Assembly (NCBI RefSeq): GCF_005893125.1 | Contig: NZ_VCJS01000024.1 | Span: 1-64,000 of the forward strand | Length of the DNA: 64,000 nucleotides | DNA from: Nonomuraea basaltis | Lineage (GTDB): Bacteria; Actinomycetota; Actinomycetes; Streptosporangiales; Streptosporangiaceae | Direction: 5' to 3' | Part shown: positions 1 to 7,852 of the stretch, one piece after another | Position numbering within the stretch: the stretch's first letter is position 1 | Layout of the letters: every line of letters starts with the position of its first letter | Translations under genes and position numbers: made by a program | The notes under the pieces: generated by a model | Database searches by the model: none | Seen by the model: the letters and a program-made list of their open reading frames with translations, nothing else | Told to the model about the DNA's origin: nothing

Positions 1-1125
1 CTCTACGGCGGGGTGGTGGCGTTGGTTCCCAGCGTCGTGGTGGCGGGGGTGGAGCTGGGCGGCTGGCACGCCATCTTCTGGATCAACGTGCCCCTGGCGG
101 CACTGGCGGCGGTGGCGGTCCAGCTCACGGTCCCAGGCGGTACGATGACCGCAGCGCCGGCCCCACCGCCGGCCGCAGCCGGCGAGCCGGCGGCACCGAC
201 GCTCGGCTCCGCCGGCGCGACGGGGCGGGTGGACGTGGTCGGCGGGGCGTTGCTGGCCCTGGCGCTCGCGTGCCTGGTCGTCGGCCTCTACAACCCCGAC
301 CCGGCCAACGCGGTCCTGCCGCCGTGGGGCCTCCCTCTGATCGCGGCAGGAGCGGTGGTGGCCGCGATCTTCGTCTGGTGGGAGATCCGCTCCCCCGTCC
401 GCCTGCTGGACCTGTCCAGCACCCGCAAGGGCCCGCTGCTGGCCACTCTGGGCGTGAGCTTCCTGGCCGGCGCCGCGCTCCTGGTCACCATGGTGTTCGT
501 GACCTTCACCGCCCAGACTCTGCTCGGCAAGGACGAGCTGGGCGCGGCGCTCGTCCTGGCCAGGTTCCTGGCCGCGCTGACCGCCGGCGCCCTGGTCGGC
601 GGTCTCCTGGCCCGCAAGCTGGGCGACCGCGTCCTGGCGGTGGCGGGCATGGCGCTGGCGGCGGTCGGCTACTGGCTGATGAGCCGCTGGCCGCTCGACC
701 TGGCCGGCGCGGGAATCGTGATGGATCTCGACCTGATCGTGGCGGGGCTGGGCCTCGGCCTGGTCATCGCCCCGGTGTCGGCGGCGGTGCTGCGGGTGAG
801 CCCCGCGGCCCAGCACGGCGTGGCGTCGGCGGCGGTCGTGGTGGCCAGGATGATGGGCATGCTGATCGGCATCGCCGCCGTGTCGGCGTGGGGGTTCTAC
901 CGCTTCCAGTCGCTGACGGCCCACCTGGACACGCCGCTCCCGTTCGGCGTGGACGCGGAGACGTACACACGGCAGCTGGCCGACTACACCGCCAAGGTCC
1001 AGGCCGCGCTGCACGTCGAGTACACGGAGATGTTCCTCGCCACCGCGTTCATCTGCCTGCTCGGCACCGCCGTCGCGCTCCTCATGCCCCGCCACCGGGC
1101 CCGCGCGGGCGAGACGGCGGGCTGA
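1..1125 (+). CDS. MFS drug exporter, DHA2 (EmrB/QacA-like) type, 5' truncated by window edge
   Basis: The reading frame is open from base 1, so the start lies outside the window; 374 C-terminal residues remain. The segment GGWHAIFWINVPLA near the visible start matches the loop and membrane entry after the sixth helix of 14-helix DHA2 exporters. It is followed by a hydrophilic Ala/Pro-rich loop and then about eight hydrophobic helices separated by short basic loops (for example LLARKLGDR), with a charged tail. The family expels drugs or metabolites by proton antiport across the cytoplasmic membrane; the substrate cannot be read from sequence. It ends convergently with der, 360 bp away. A GCCGAG/CTCGGC hairpin at 1159-1177 just downstream has no T-run and is only a weak terminator candidate. 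Confidence 0.85.
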   Translation, partial: LYGGVVALVPSVVVAGVELGGWHAIFWINVPLAALAAVAVQLTVPGGTMTAAPAPPPAAAGEPAAPTLGSAGATGRVDVVGGALLALALACLVVGLYNPDPANAVLPPWGLPLIAAGAVVAAIFVWWEIRSPVRLLDLSSTRKGPLLATLGVSFLAGAALLVTMVFVTFTAQTLLGKDELGAALVLARFLAALTAGALVGGLLARKLGDRVLAVAGMALAAVGYWLMSRWPLDLAGAGIVMDLDLIVAGLGLGLVIAPVSAAVLRVSPAAQHGVASAAVVVARMMGMLIGIAAVSAWGFYRFQSLTAHLDTPLPFGVDAETYTRQLADYTAKVQAALHVEYTEMFLATAFICLLGTAVALLMPRHRARAGETAG

Positions 1126-1249
1126 GCCTCCCACGGCCTGCGACGCCGTGACCCGCCCGCCGAGCTGCGAACTCGGCCCGGGGCGAGCGGGCCATGACCA
1201 CGGAATTCGGTGCACGTGCGCACCGTTACGGCGGCGCGCCACTGACCGG

Positions 1250-1480
1250 TCAGCGGCCGTTTCCCTGGACAGACGCAAGCCGACGACGGCGGCCGGCCAA
1301 CCACGGCGGTGCCGGCGACAGGTCCGGCTCGTCCGACGACGTCAGCCGCTGGGCCTCGGTGAAGTGGATGGCCGGGATCTCGGCGGGCACGCCGGGCAGC
1401 GCGGCGCCGAGGAGCTCGACGGCGGGGCGGCGCGGCGGCGTACCGACTCCAGCATGCCCGCCACCGCCGCCGCAGCGCAC
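1250..1480 (-). pseudogene. possible remnant of a class II aminoacyl-tRNA synthetase-like (AsnRS/AspRS-related) gene
   Basis: Nothing else occupies the 1126-1486 gap. On the minus strand this frame reads ...ELLGAALPGVPAEIPAIHFTEA followed by EPDLSP. In my recollection IPAIHFTEAQ-x-EPDLSPxxxxW is a block of the actinobacterial AsnRS-like synthetase-related proteins, upstream of their catalytic motif 2. The flanks (Gly/Arg/Pro-rich) do not continue the fold, no usable start is evident, and about 300 residues of an intact homologue are missing. It lies just downstream of the der stop. Chance resemblance in GC-rich DNA cannot be excluded. Confidence 0.33.
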
Positions 1481-1486
1481 ACCGCG

Positions 1487-2878
1487 TTACTTGTCCTTCT
1501 TGCCCCGCTTTTCCCTGATCTTCATCGTGACGTCGATCGGCGAGCCGGCGAAGCCGAACTCCTCGCGGATGCGCCGCTCGATGAAGCGCCGGTAGGTGTC
1601 CTCCAGCCAGCCCGAGGTGAACAGCACGAACTTGGGCGGCTCCACCGACGCCTGCGTGGCGAAGAGGATCTTCGGCTGCTTGCCGCCCCGCACCGGCGGC
1701 GGCGTCTGCTGCACCAGCTCGGTCAGGAACGCGTTGAGCCGGGCCGTCGGCACCCGCGTGGACCACGAGTCGAGCGCCTTCTCCAGCGCCGGGACCAGCC
1801 GGTCCACGTGCCGCCCGGTCTTGGCGGAGATGTTGACGCGCAGCGCCCACGGGGTGCGGACGAGCTGCCGGTCGATCTCCTTCTCCAGGTAGTAGCGGCG
1901 GTCCTCGTCGACCAGGTCCCACTTGTTGAACGCGACCACCATGGCCCGCCCCGACTCGATGACCAGGCCGATGATGCGCAGGTCCTGCTCGGTGAGCGGC
2001 TCGCTGGCGTCGACGAGCACGACCGCCACCTCCGAGCGCTCCAGCGCGGAGCGGGTGCGCACGGAGGCGTAGAAGTCGGCGCCCTGCAGCTCGCGGTCGC
2101 GCCGCCGGATGCCTGCGGTGTCGACGAAGCGCCAGGTGCGCCCGCCCAGCTCGATCAGCTCGTCGACGGGGTCGCGCGTCGTGCCCGCCATCGGGTCGAC
2201 CAGCACGCGCTCCTCCCCCGCCAGCTTGTTGAGCAGCGAGGACTTGCCGACGTTGGGCTTGCCCAGCAGGGCCACCCGTGCGGGCCCGCGGCGGGCGTCG
2301 AACGTGACGGCGGGCGTCTCGGGCAGCGCGTCGAGCATCACGTCGAGCAGGTCGCCGCTGGAGCGCCCGTGCAGGGCGGAGACGGGGTACGGCTCGCCGA
2401 GCCCGAGCGACCACAGCGCGGCGGCCTCCATCTCGAGCTGCTGGTTGTCGACCTTGTTGGCGGTCAGGATGACCGGTTTGCCGGACTGCCGCAGGATCGA
2501 GCCCACGATCTCGTCGGCGTCGGTCGCGCCGACGGTGGCGTCGACCACGAACACGATCACGTCGGCCAGCTCGGCCGCGATCTGGGCCTGCTCGGCGATG
2601 CGGAGGTTCATGCCGGTGGCGTCGGGGTCCCAGCCGCCGGTGTCGACCACGGTGAAGCGGCGGCCGCGCCAGTTCGCGTCGTAGGTGACGCGGTCGCGGG
2701 TCACGCCCGGCACGTCCTCGACGACCGCCTCGCGGCGCCCGATGATGCGGTTGACCAGCGTGGACTTGCCGACGTTCGGCCGTCCTACGATGGCGACGAC
2801 GGGCAGCGGCGTCGCGTCGCCGTGCTCGGTGATCTCGAGTTCGTCGAGCTCGGCCTCGACCCAGTCCCCCGTTGACAC
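1487..2878 (-). CDS. der: ribosome assembly GTPase Der (EngA)
   Basis: 463 residues, the usual length. Two tandem GTPase domains are visible. The first has [13 protein letters not shown] (P-loop), the switch II DTGGW and NKVD. The second has [18 protein letters not shown] and NKWD. A C-terminal KH-like domain follows and ends in a lysine-rich tail. Der binds the 50S subunit precursor and is needed for its maturation. The GTG start is supported by AAGGA about 10 nt upstream. It lies 38 bp downstream of cmk, the standard actinobacterial cmk-der pair, and is presumably cotranscribed with it. The 35-residue acidic N-terminal stretch before the first G1 motif is normal for actinobacterial homologues. 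Confidence 0.97.
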   Translation of the reverse strand: MSTGDWVEAELDELEITEHGDATPLPVVAIVGRPNVGKSTLVNRIIGRREAVVEDVPGVTRDRVTYDANWRGRRFTVVDTGGWDPDATGMNLRIAEQAQIAAELADVIVFVVDATVGATDADEIVGSILRQSGKPVILTANKVDNQQLEMEAAALWSLGLGEPYPVSALHGRSSGDLLDVMLDALPETPAVTFDARRGPARVALLGKPNVGKSSLLNKLAGEERVLVDPMAGTTRDPVDELIELGGRTWRFVDTAGIRRRDRELQGADFYASVRTRSALERSEVAVVLVDASEPLTEQDLRIIGLVIESGRAMVVAFNKWDLVDEDRRYYLEKEIDRQLVRTPWALRVNISAKTGRHVDRLVPALEKALDSWSTRVPTARLNAFLTELVQQTPPPVRGGKQPKILFATQASVEPPKFVLFTSGWLEDTYRRFIERRIREEFGFAGSPIDVTMKIREKRGKKDK

Positions 2879-2916
2879 GATATTTCGTCCTTAATGTGAG
2901 TACCGCACCCGATTGT

Positions 2917-3573
2917 TCAGGTGCGCTCCTTGACCAGTCTCAGCACCTCCGCGATGACCTCTTCGAGATTCAGCGCGGTGGTGTCGAGCTCGACGGCGCC
3001 AGCCGCCATCGAGAGTGGGTCCGTCTTACGTGTTGAGTCCAGGGTGTCACGCTTGGCCATGGCCGCCTGCTGGGCCTCCACCGTGGTGCCCGCCAGCTCG
3101 GCGCTGCGCCTCCTGGCGCGGGCCTCCGCGCTGGCCGTCAGGTAGACCTTGACGGTCGCGTCGGGCCAGACGACGCTGCCGATGTCGCGGCCCTCGACCA
3201 CGATGTCACCCGCGCCGATGATCTCCCGCTGGAGCGCGACCAGGCGCGCCCGCACCTCGGGAACGGCGGCGACGGCGGAGACCGCGCCGGTCACCTCGGG
3301 CTCCCTGATCGGCTCCGCCACGTCGACATCGTCGACGTGGATCGCGGGGCCGTCGGGGTCGGTGCCGGAGACGATCCGCGGCTCGCCGCAGCGCGCCGCG
3401 ATCGCGACGGGATCGGCCAGGTCGACGCCCTGCTGGAGCATCCACCAGGTCATCGCGCGGTACATGGCCCCGGTGTCGAGGTAACGCAGGCCCAGCGCGC
3501 GGGCGACCCCGCGCGACACGCTCGACTTACCCGACCCCGAAGGGCCGTCCATGGCGACGACCAGACCGGTCAC
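2917..3573 (-). CDS. cmk: (d)CMP kinase
   Basis: Phosphorylates CMP and dCMP with ATP to supply CDP/dCDP. The P-loop GPSGSGKSS is near the N-terminus, the acceptor-site segment YLDTGAMYRA follows, and VVEGRDIGSVVWP is the family's conserved central motif; ARARRR provides the lid arginines. I place the start at the GTG of VTGLVVAMDG because GGGAG sits 6 nt upstream, giving 218 residues. An upstream TTG (start at 3609) would add 12 residues including a KKAGKREEG stretch and has no clear ribosome site. Its usual upstream neighbour tyrA is displaced by an 8-kb accessory block; an overlap or shared transcript with the carotenoid oxygenase 60 bp upstream is possible. Confidence 0.96.
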   Translation of the reverse strand: MTGLVVAMDGPSGSGKSSVSRGVARALGLRYLDTGAMYRAMTWWMLQQGVDLADPVAIAARCGEPRIVSGTDPDGPAIHVDDVDVAEPIREPEVTGAVSAVAAVPEVRARLVALQREIIGAGDIVVEGRDIGSVVWPDATVKVYLTASAEARARRRSAELAGTTVEAQQAAMAKRDTLDSTRKTDPLSMAAGAVELDTTALNLEEVIAEVLRLVKERT

Positions 3574-3633
3574 GGCCGCTCCCTCTTCACGTTTTCCCGC
3601 TTTCTTCAACGTGAAGAGGCTACCGCCTCCGGA

Positions 3634-4995
3634 TCAGTCGGCGATCCAGCTTCCGTGGAAGCCGAGCGGCACCCGGGCAGGCAGGTGCACGGTGGCGACC
3701 GGCTCGCCGGTGAAGTCGCGCGCGGAGAGGATCACCAGGTCGGCCGCTCCCCTGGCCGGGTTGTTGACGTAGGTGATCAGGTAGCCGTCGTCCTCTGCGT
3801 CGCCGGAGGCGACGAAGACCGGCTCTCCGACGTACGCGCCCCGTCCGAACTGCCGCGACTCCTGCGTGCCGCGCTCCAGGTCGTGCTTGATGAGCGTGTT
3901 GTCGAACGCCTCGTCGGGCAGGTCCTCCAGCTCGGTGCCCTCCGCGGGGAGGATGTCGTTCAGGTCGCGGGTGGCGGAGGTGTAGCCGTAGCGGTAGGGG
4001 CGGCCGGTGCGCCGTTCGTCCATGCGCGGGAACTCCTGCGCCCGGTCGTCCAGCCGCGTCCGGGCGACCTTGCCCGATCCGGGGTCGATCCGCCACCGGT
4101 CGAGCGTGGGCGCGCCGCCCAGGTCGAGCCGCGCGTCCACGAACCGCTTGGGATAGCTGACCACGTCCACGACCACCTGGTCGCCGTCGTCGTAGGCGTT
4201 GAGCGTGTGGAACACCCAGCACGGGTCCACCTCCACCCACCGCACGTCGCCGGTCTCGCGCGACATGAGCCCGACCCTGGCGCCGTGGGCGTCGTTCCAC
4301 GCGTACGGCAGCTGGGCGCCCTTCTCGGCGTGGGCCATGCTGAACGTGACGGGCAGGTCGTAGATCACGACGTACCGCTCGGTGAGCGCGAAGTCGTGCA
4401 GCATCGGCGCGTCGGCGATCGGGATGTCCCTGATCTGCGTCACCGTGCCCTTGGGGTCGATCACGATGTGCTGGTGGTGGTCCCAGCCGTAGAAGTACGC
4501 CATGGCGTGCAGCTCGCCGGTGGCCGGGTCGGCGTGGGTGTGGGCGGCGTACCCGCCGGGCAGGCCGCCGTCGAAGTCGCACGGGCCGATGGTGTCGAGC
4601 TCGTAGCCCAACTCGTACGGCAGCGCGCCCGCCTCCACGGTGGCGAACGTGCGCCCGGCCAGCCCGATGACGTGCGTGTTGGCCGCGAAGTCCATGCCGC
4701 CGTGCACCGGCCCGGGCCTGGACTGCTCGCCGAGGCGCTTGGCGACGTGGGCGTTGCGTACCCAGCGGTTGCGGTACCACTCGGCGCGGCCGTCGCGCAG
4801 CCGCACGCCGTGCACCATGCCCTCGCCGATGAACAGGTGGCTCGCGCTCGGGTCGTCGAGGCTGAGCGGGTTGGGCCCGTTGCGCAGGTAGCGGCCGTTG
4901 AGCTCGGCCGGGATGCGCCCGGTCACCTGGAGGTCGAAGGCGGTGATCTCCTCGACCACGGGCGTGAAACCGCCCTTGAACGGCGTGGTGGTCAT
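3634..4995 (-). CDS. carotenoid cleavage oxygenase family protein (RPE65/CCO)
   Basis: 453 residues, typical for bacterial apocarotenoid or lignostilbene oxygenases, non-haem Fe(II) enzymes that split a C=C bond with O2. All four iron-ligand histidines appear in family context: in AHTHADPATG (about residue 148), MLHDFALTERY (about 198), WVFHTLNAYDDGD (about 262) and GFHGSW near the C-terminus (about 446). The N-terminal GRYLRNGPNP block and FIGEGMVHG are also diagnostic. The start ATG overlaps the stop of the TetR gene (ATGA), so the two are translationally coupled and the regulator probably controls it. No carotenoid biosynthesis genes are in the window, so the substrate (carotenoid, apocarotenal or stilbene) is unknown. 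Confidence 0.93.
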   Translation of the reverse strand: MTTTPFKGGFTPVVEEITAFDLQVTGRIPAELNGRYLRNGPNPLSLDDPSASHLFIGEGMVHGVRLRDGRAEWYRNRWVRNAHVAKRLGEQSRPGPVHGGMDFAANTHVIGLAGRTFATVEAGALPYELGYELDTIGPCDFDGGLPGGYAAHTHADPATGELHAMAYFYGWDHHQHIVIDPKGTVTQIRDIPIADAPMLHDFALTERYVVIYDLPVTFSMAHAEKGAQLPYAWNDAHGARVGLMSRETGDVRWVEVDPCWVFHTLNAYDDGDQVVVDVVSYPKRFVDARLDLGGAPTLDRWRIDPGSGKVARTRLDDRAQEFPRMDERRTGRPYRYGYTSATRDLNDILPAEGTELEDLPDEAFDNTLIKHDLERGTQESRQFGRGAYVGEPVFVASGDAEDDGYLITYVNNPARGAADLVILSARDFTGEPVATVHLPARVPLGFHGSWIAD

Positions 4996-5633
4996 GGCTC
5001 TGTCCTCTCGTCAGGAGTGCGGTCGGCAGGCAGCAGGAAGGGCGTGAGCACCGAGGAGCACAGCGCCCGGCAGCGCTGCGCCGCCTCGGCCTGGTGGTAG
5101 AAGCCCGTGATCTCCAGGCTCACGGCGCCGTGGATGGCCATCCACAGCAGGTCGGCGATCTCCTCGGCGGTGCCCCCGCGCAGCAGGCCCTGCTCCAGAC
5201 ACGCCCGCACCCCGCGGACGAGCAGCTCGAACGTCCGCTTGGCCGCCATCACGGCCTCGGGCCCCGCGCAGAACCCGGGCATGGCGCTCTGGAACATGAC
5301 CCGGTAGTAGTCGGGCTCGGCCAGCGCGTAGTCGCGGTAGGCCTCCAGGCCGGCCCGCAGGGAGGCCAGCGGATCATCCTGGGCGGGCACGGCAAGCAGC
5401 CGCCGCTCGAACCTGGCGAACCCCTCCAGCCACAGCGCCTCGCTGAGCCCGTCCTTGCCGCCGAAGAGCGTGTAGATGACCTTCGTGGAGCAGCCGGCCT
5501 CGCCGGAGATGCGCCGCACGGTCAACGCCGCCGGGCCTTCGGTGACGAGCAGGTGCACGGCGGCGTCGAGGATGGCCGCCCTGACGGCCTCCTGCCCTTC
5601 TTGCTGCGCTTGCTGGTACGCGGTGACCGCCAT
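4992..5633 (-). CDS. TetR-family transcriptional repressor
   Basis: 213 residues with the classic TetR layout. The N-terminal helix-turn-helix spans about residues 18-65: AILDAAVHLLVTEGPAALTV, then ISGEAGCSTKVIYTLFGGKDGL, in which the recognition helix precedes the TetR-typical YxxFxxKxxL. A helical ligand-binding domain follows. The gene is first in a two-gene operon with the carotenoid oxygenase (4-bp ATGA overlap), which makes an apocarotenoid or phenolic inducer a reasonable guess. A perfect palindrome lies 24 bp upstream of the start (see 5638-5671), as expected for autoregulation. The glycosyltransferase genes start divergently about 120 bp away and could share the control region. Confidence 0.93.
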   Translation of the reverse strand: MAVTAYQQAQQEGQEAVRAAILDAAVHLLVTEGPAALTVRRISGEAGCSTKVIYTLFGGKDGLSEALWLEGFARFERRLLAVPAQDDPLASLRAGLEAYRDYALAEPDYYRVMFQSAMPGFCAGPEAVMAAKRTFELLVRGVRACLEQGLLRGGTAEEIADLLWMAIHGAVSLEITGFYHQAEAAQRCRALCSSVLTPFLLPADRTPDERTEP

Positions 5634-5637
5634 GCTC

Positions 5638-5671
5638 GGTAACGCCGTTTCTTCTCGGTAACACTGTTACC
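5638..5671. promoter_or_regulatory. probable TetR operator upstream of the tetR-carotenoid oxygenase operon
   Basis: GGTAACACTGTTACC at 5657-5671 is a perfect 15-bp palindrome with one central base. An extra GGTAAC half-site lies at 5638-5643, 19 bp away. Its position between the start codon of the repressor and its likely promoter fits autorepression by a TetR dimer. The palindrome is seen; the binding is inferred. Confidence 0.6.
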
Positions 5672-5752
5672 AGCCTTTCTACCCGCCTTCCGACCACCCG
5701 TCAATGGCGTCACTGGAGGACTAAGGGGGTCTTGCCCGGTAAGTGACCTCAT

Positions 5753-6607
5753 GTGACGTGGACAGGTGGAGCGCGGGTCACGGTCGTGGTGGCCAGCAAG
5801 GACCGGCTGCGGGCGCTGGCCCGTTCGCTCCCCCTGCACCAGCGCCCGGTGATCCTCGTCGACAACGGCTCGACCGACGGGACGGCGGCGTTCGTCCGGC
5901 GTCACTTCCCCGATGTCCAGGTAGTCGAGGCGGGCACGAACCTGGGGGCTCCCGCGCGCAACGTCGGCGTGCGGCTGGCCGAGACACCGTACGTGGCCTT
6001 CGCCGACGACGACTCCTGGTGGGCGCCCGGGGCGCTGGAGCGGGCCGCCGACGTGCTGGACGCCTACCCGAGGCTGGCCGTGCTGGGTGCGCGGGTGCTG
6101 GTGGGGCCGGAGGAGCGGCTGGACGCGGTGTCGGAGCAGATGCGCCACTCTCCGCTCGGTGTGGAGCCCGACCTGCCGGGGCCGAGCGTGCTGGGGTTCC
6201 TGGCGTGCGGGGCGGTGGTGCGCAGGGAGGCGTTCCTGGAGGCGGGCGGGTTCGACGACGTGATCTTCTTCTTCGGCGAGGAGGAGCGGCTGGCCGTGGA
6301 CCTGGCGGCGAGGGGGTGGGGGCTGGCGTACGTGGACGACGTCGTGGCGCACCACCACCCGTCGCCGGCCAGGGACCCGCGCGGCAGGCAGGTGCTGGCC
6401 GCGCGCAACGCCGTCCTGACCGCCGTGCTGCGCCGGCCGTGGCGGGTGGTGGCCCGGCGCTCGTTCGACGCCCTGCGCGGCGGACCGGCCGGCTGGGAGG
6501 GCCTGCGCACGGCCGTACGACGGCTGCCACGCGCCCTGGCCGAACGACGCGAGCTCCCGCGCGCAGTGGAACGGGCCCGCCGCAGACTGGAGCGGGCCGA
6601 TGGGTGA
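5753..6607 (+). CDS. family 2 glycosyltransferase (copy 1 of a tandem pair)
   Basis: 284 residues with a GT-A fold signature: VTVVVASKDR (nucleotide-binding beta strand), VILVDNGSTDGT, GAPARNVGVRLA and the acidic PYVAFADDDSWWAPG block carrying the DxD-type metal and nucleotide-sugar site. The acceptor-side FLEAGGFDD and FGEEERLAVDLAARGW follow. It likely transfers a sugar from an NDP-sugar to an unknown acceptor in the cytosol; no membrane segment is seen. GTG start; no strong ribosome site is obvious. The next gene is a close paralogue, and the end of this gene carries a 21-bp copy of the sequence that spans the paralogue's start (see 6587-6665), evidence of tandem duplication. Confidence 0.87.
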   Translation: MTWTGGARVTVVVASKDRLRALARSLPLHQRPVILVDNGSTDGTAAFVRRHFPDVQVVEAGTNLGAPARNVGVRLAETPYVAFADDDSWWAPGALERAADVLDAYPRLAVLGARVLVGPEERLDAVSEQMRHSPLGVEPDLPGPSVLGFLACGAVVRREAFLEAGGFDDVIFFFGEEERLAVDLAARGWGLAYVDDVVAHHHPSPARDPRGRQVLAARNAVLTAVLRRPWRVVARRSFDALRGGPAGWEGLRTAVRRLPRALAERRELPRAVERARRRLERADG

Positions 6608-6665
6608 CCGGAGACGGCGCGGCTTGATGACCGCGGAGTGGTGGCTGGAGCGGGCCGATGGGTGA
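6587..6665. repeat. 21-bp direct repeat at the junction of the duplicated glycosyltransferase genes
   Basis: The 21 bases at 6587-6607 and 6645-6665 are identical (from CTGGAGCGGG to ATGGGTGA). The first copy holds the last codons and stop of glycosyltransferase 1. The second holds the ATG of glycosyltransferase 2, 58 bp downstream. The same ATGGGTGA in both places marks the edge of a tandem duplication unit. Confidence 0.8.
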
Positions 6666-7554
6666 TCCGCGGGTCGGGGCGGTGGTGATCACGTGGAACC
6701 GCCGGGAGGAGGCGCTGGCCTCCGTCGGCCGGCTGCTCGCCCTGCCCGAGCAACCGCACGTGGTGCTGGTGGACAACGGCTCCGGCGACGGCACCGCGCA
6801 GGCCGTCGCGGACGCGTACCCCGAGGCGGACGTGGTCGCGCTCGAGGAGAACCTCGGGGCGGTGGGCCGCAACGTGGGCGTGGCCCGGCTGCGCACCCCG
6901 TACGTGGCCTTCGCCGACGACGACACCTGGTGGGCGCCGGGCTCGCTGTCGCGGGCCGCCGACGTGCTCGACGCGCATCCCCGGCTGGCCGTCGTCACGG
7001 CCCGCATCCTGGCCGAGCCCGGCGGCCGCGACGACCCGATCGTGGAGGAGCTGCGCGACTCGCCCGTACCCGGCCCTTCATGGCTTCCCGGACCAGCGCT
7101 GGGCAGCTTCCTGGCCGGGGCGTCGGTGCTGCGGCGGGAGGCGTTCCTGGAGTGCGGGGGCTTCAACCGGCGGCTGTGGCTGGGCGGCGAGGAAGAGCTG
7201 CTGGCCGTGGACCTGGCCACGGCCGGATGGGAGCTGTGCTACCTGGAGGAGCTCACCGTGCACCACCAGGCATCACGGAGCAGGGACGCGCATGCCAGGC
7301 GCCGGGTGGGGCTGCGCAACACGCTCTGGTTCACCTGGCTGCGCCGGCCGGTGGGGGCGGCGCTGCGGCGTACCGCGTACCTGGCCAGGACCGTGCCGCG
7401 GGACCGCGTCTCGGCGCTCGCCGCGCTGGACGCGCTGCGCGGCCTGCCGTGGGTGCTGGCCGAGCGGCGGCGGGTGCCGCCGCGGGTGGAGGCCAGGCTG
7501 GCGAGCCTGGAGGCGTCGCAGGCCGGCTCGCGCGCCCGCCGTTACGTCTCGTGA
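6658..7554 (+). CDS. family 2 glycosyltransferase (copy 2 of a tandem pair)
   Basis: 298 residues, same fold and motif order as the preceding gene: VGAVVITWNRREEAL, VVLVDNGSGDGTA, VGRNVGVARL, PYVAFADDDTWWAPG, and later FLECGGFNRRLWLGGEEELLAVDLA. The two proteins look roughly half identical by eye, with RAADVLDA and PRLAV shared exactly. The DDD acidic triad is intact, so both copies are probably active. The copies differ most in the C-terminal third, which could mean different acceptors. It is followed after 20 bp by a DUF2795 gene that is probably on the same transcript, ended by the terminator at 7777-7816. No lipid-carrier or cell-wall gene in the block reveals the pathway. Confidence 0.87.
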   Translation: MGDPRVGAVVITWNRREEALASVGRLLALPEQPHVVLVDNGSGDGTAQAVADAYPEADVVALEENLGAVGRNVGVARLRTPYVAFADDDTWWAPGSLSRAADVLDAHPRLAVVTARILAEPGGRDDPIVEELRDSPVPGPSWLPGPALGSFLAGASVLRREAFLECGGFNRRLWLGGEEELLAVDLATAGWELCYLEELTVHHQASRSRDAHARRRVGLRNTLWFTWLRRPVGAALRRTAYLARTVPRDRVSALAALDALRGLPWVLAERRRVPPRVEARLASLEASQAGSRARRYVS

Positions 7555-7574
7555 ACGAGGGGCAGCAGGCACCT

Positions 7575-7769
7575 ATGAGTACTGCACCGAATCCGATCGA
7601 CCTGCAGAAACACCTGAGCGGCGTGGACTATCCGGCCAGGAAGGACGATCTCGTCAAGGCCGCCCGCGACCACGGCGCCGGCGACGACATCATCAAGGCC
7701 CTGGAGTCCATGCCGGACCGCCAGTACGACGGCCCGAACGCCGTCAGCCAGGCCGTCACCAAACGTTGA
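7575..7769 (+). CDS. DUF2795 family small protein
   Basis: 64 residues. The pattern NPIDLQKHLSGVDYPARKDDLVKAARDHGA, then DDIIKALESMPDRQYDGPNAVSQAV, matches the DUF2795 family, small helical proteins common in actinobacteria. In that pattern a 'YPA-K--L---A---GA---V---L--LP---Y' core is conserved. The function is not established; the fold may be a small helical interaction or DNA-binding module. It lies 20 bp after the second glycosyltransferase and is followed within 10 bp by a strong terminator, so it is the last gene of the unit. Confidence 0.85.
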   Translation: MSTAPNPIDLQKHLSGVDYPARKDDLVKAARDHGAGDDIIKALESMPDRQYDGPNAVSQAVTKR

Positions 7770-7776
7770 CGTGGGG

Positions 7777-7816
7777 GCGCGGCGGGCGAGATCACCGGCT
7801 CGTCCGCCGCGCTTTT
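7777..7816 (+). terminator. rho-independent terminator after the glycosyltransferase/DUF2795 unit
   Basis: A 14-bp stem, GCGCGGCGG G CGAG paired with CTCG T CCGCCGCGC (one G-T wobble), has an 8-nt loop and is followed by TTTT at 7813-7816. It starts 8 bp after the DUF2795 stop. The minus-strand oxidoreductase ends at 7853, so the hairpin may serve both directions. Confidence 0.85.
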
Positions 7817-7852
7817 CACGCCCGCCGGCCCGTCCACCGCGCCTGCCTCGCG

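Noticed and set aside
3574..3609. TTG start for cmk adding MKKAGKREEG
   Set aside because: The GTG at 3573 has a proper ribosome site and matches the usual N-terminus.
3337..5100. A 587-residue plus-strand frame opposite cmk and the carotenoid oxygenase
   Set aside because: No motif; antisense shadow of two recognised genes.
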